From positions 1 to 5,635 of the forward strand of contig CABSNH010000109.1 in the NCBI GenBank assembly GCA_902478985.1: 5,635 bases of DNA. Direction: 5' to 3'. Shown here one piece after another: positions 5,473-5,635 of this stretch. Source of the stretch: an uncultured Collinsella sp. (GTDB taxonomy: Bacteria; Actinomycetota; Coriobacteriia; Coriobacteriales; Coriobacteriaceae). The translations under genes were made by a program, and so were the position numbers. A model generated the notes under the pieces. It was not told where the DNA came from, searched no databases, and saw only the letters and a list, made by a program, of their open reading frames with translations. Position 1 is the stretch's first letter. Every line of letters starts with the position of its first letter.

Positions 5473-5635
5473 CCTCTTTCATCCGGACTCTAACCGTTGG
5501 TACTGGGATCTCACCAGTTCAGCCGGCATGCGAACCAACGCACGCACGGGTCGCGGACTCATCGGCTCGACGCAGATCCTCGCCTGCGCCACGGCACCCC
5601 TTTGGCACCGCCCGATTTACCGCCAGTGGGGAATT
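5473..5635 (-). promoter_or_regulatory. FMN riboswitch (RFN element), 5' edge missing
   Basis: On the minus strand the conserved RFN blocks appear in order: TTCCCCACTGGCGGTAA (P2 3' strand and P3 5' strand), GTCCGCGACCCG (5559-5548, P3 3' strand), a variable hairpin GCGTGCG/CGCATGC (5545-5539 with 5532-5526), GCTGAACTGG-tgagat-CCCAG (P5-type hairpin), then CCAACGGTTAGAGTCCGG and ATGAAAGAGG. This element binds flavin mononucleotide and lowers expression of riboflavin genes when FMN is plentiful. The 5' strands of P1 and P2 lie beyond the window, as does any promoter. No terminator stem with a U-tract fits between aptamer and ribU, so control of translation initiation is the likelier mode (inference). 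The P3 arm is enlarged to about 63 bases. Confidence 0.95.

Noticed and set aside
5462..5482. Longer ribU start at 5482 (adds MKEAGDL)
   Set aside because: That ATG is the invariant GGATG of the FMN riboswitch core; the true start at 5461 has its own ribosome binding site.

Overview
The window is a 5.6 kb stretch of a high-GC genome with every gene on the minus strand. Protein style, high GC, the fused ECF ATPase and actinobacterial-looking regulatory sequence suggest a gut Coriobacteriia (Collinsella-like) actinobacterium. That is an impression from sequence style, not a database match. Both ends look like contig ends. The left end carries sequencing-adapter sequence (about 5-37) fused to a truncated gene, and the right end stops inside a riboswitch.

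Right to left, in the direction of transcription: an FMN riboswitch (about 5473-5635, its 5' edge missing) leads directly into ribU (4871-5461), the riboflavin-binding S component of an ECF vitamin transporter. ribU overlaps a single long gene encoding both ECF ATPases fused head to tail (EcfA1-EcfA2, 2970-4874), which overlaps ecfT (2170-2970), the transmembrane coupling subunit. After 30 bp comes a COG5015-type split-barrel flavoprotein gene (1693-2139), then a second, diverged copy (1228-1638). The five genes are co-directional and tightly spaced, so one FMN-sensed operon is the simplest reading. It would encode a complete riboflavin importer plus two small proteins of a family that commonly binds FMN.

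A 257-bp gap (971-1227) separates this operon from argC (38-970, 3' end missing), the N-acetyl-gamma-glutamyl-phosphate reductase of arginine biosynthesis. The gap holds an inverted repeat just past the flavoprotein genes, a pair of palindromic TGCAT-containing elements that look like ARG boxes for ArgR, a weak promoter candidate overlapping them, and a small leader hairpin next to the argC ribosome binding site.

I see no mobile element, tRNA, rRNA, CRISPR array or defence gene. The points most worth a second look are the FMN-riboswitch control of a whole energising ECF module, the EcfA1-A2 fusion with a basic insert in its second half, the paired flavoprotein genes at the operon's end, the enlarged P3 arm of the riboswitch, and the adapter artefact, which creates a false argC C-terminus.
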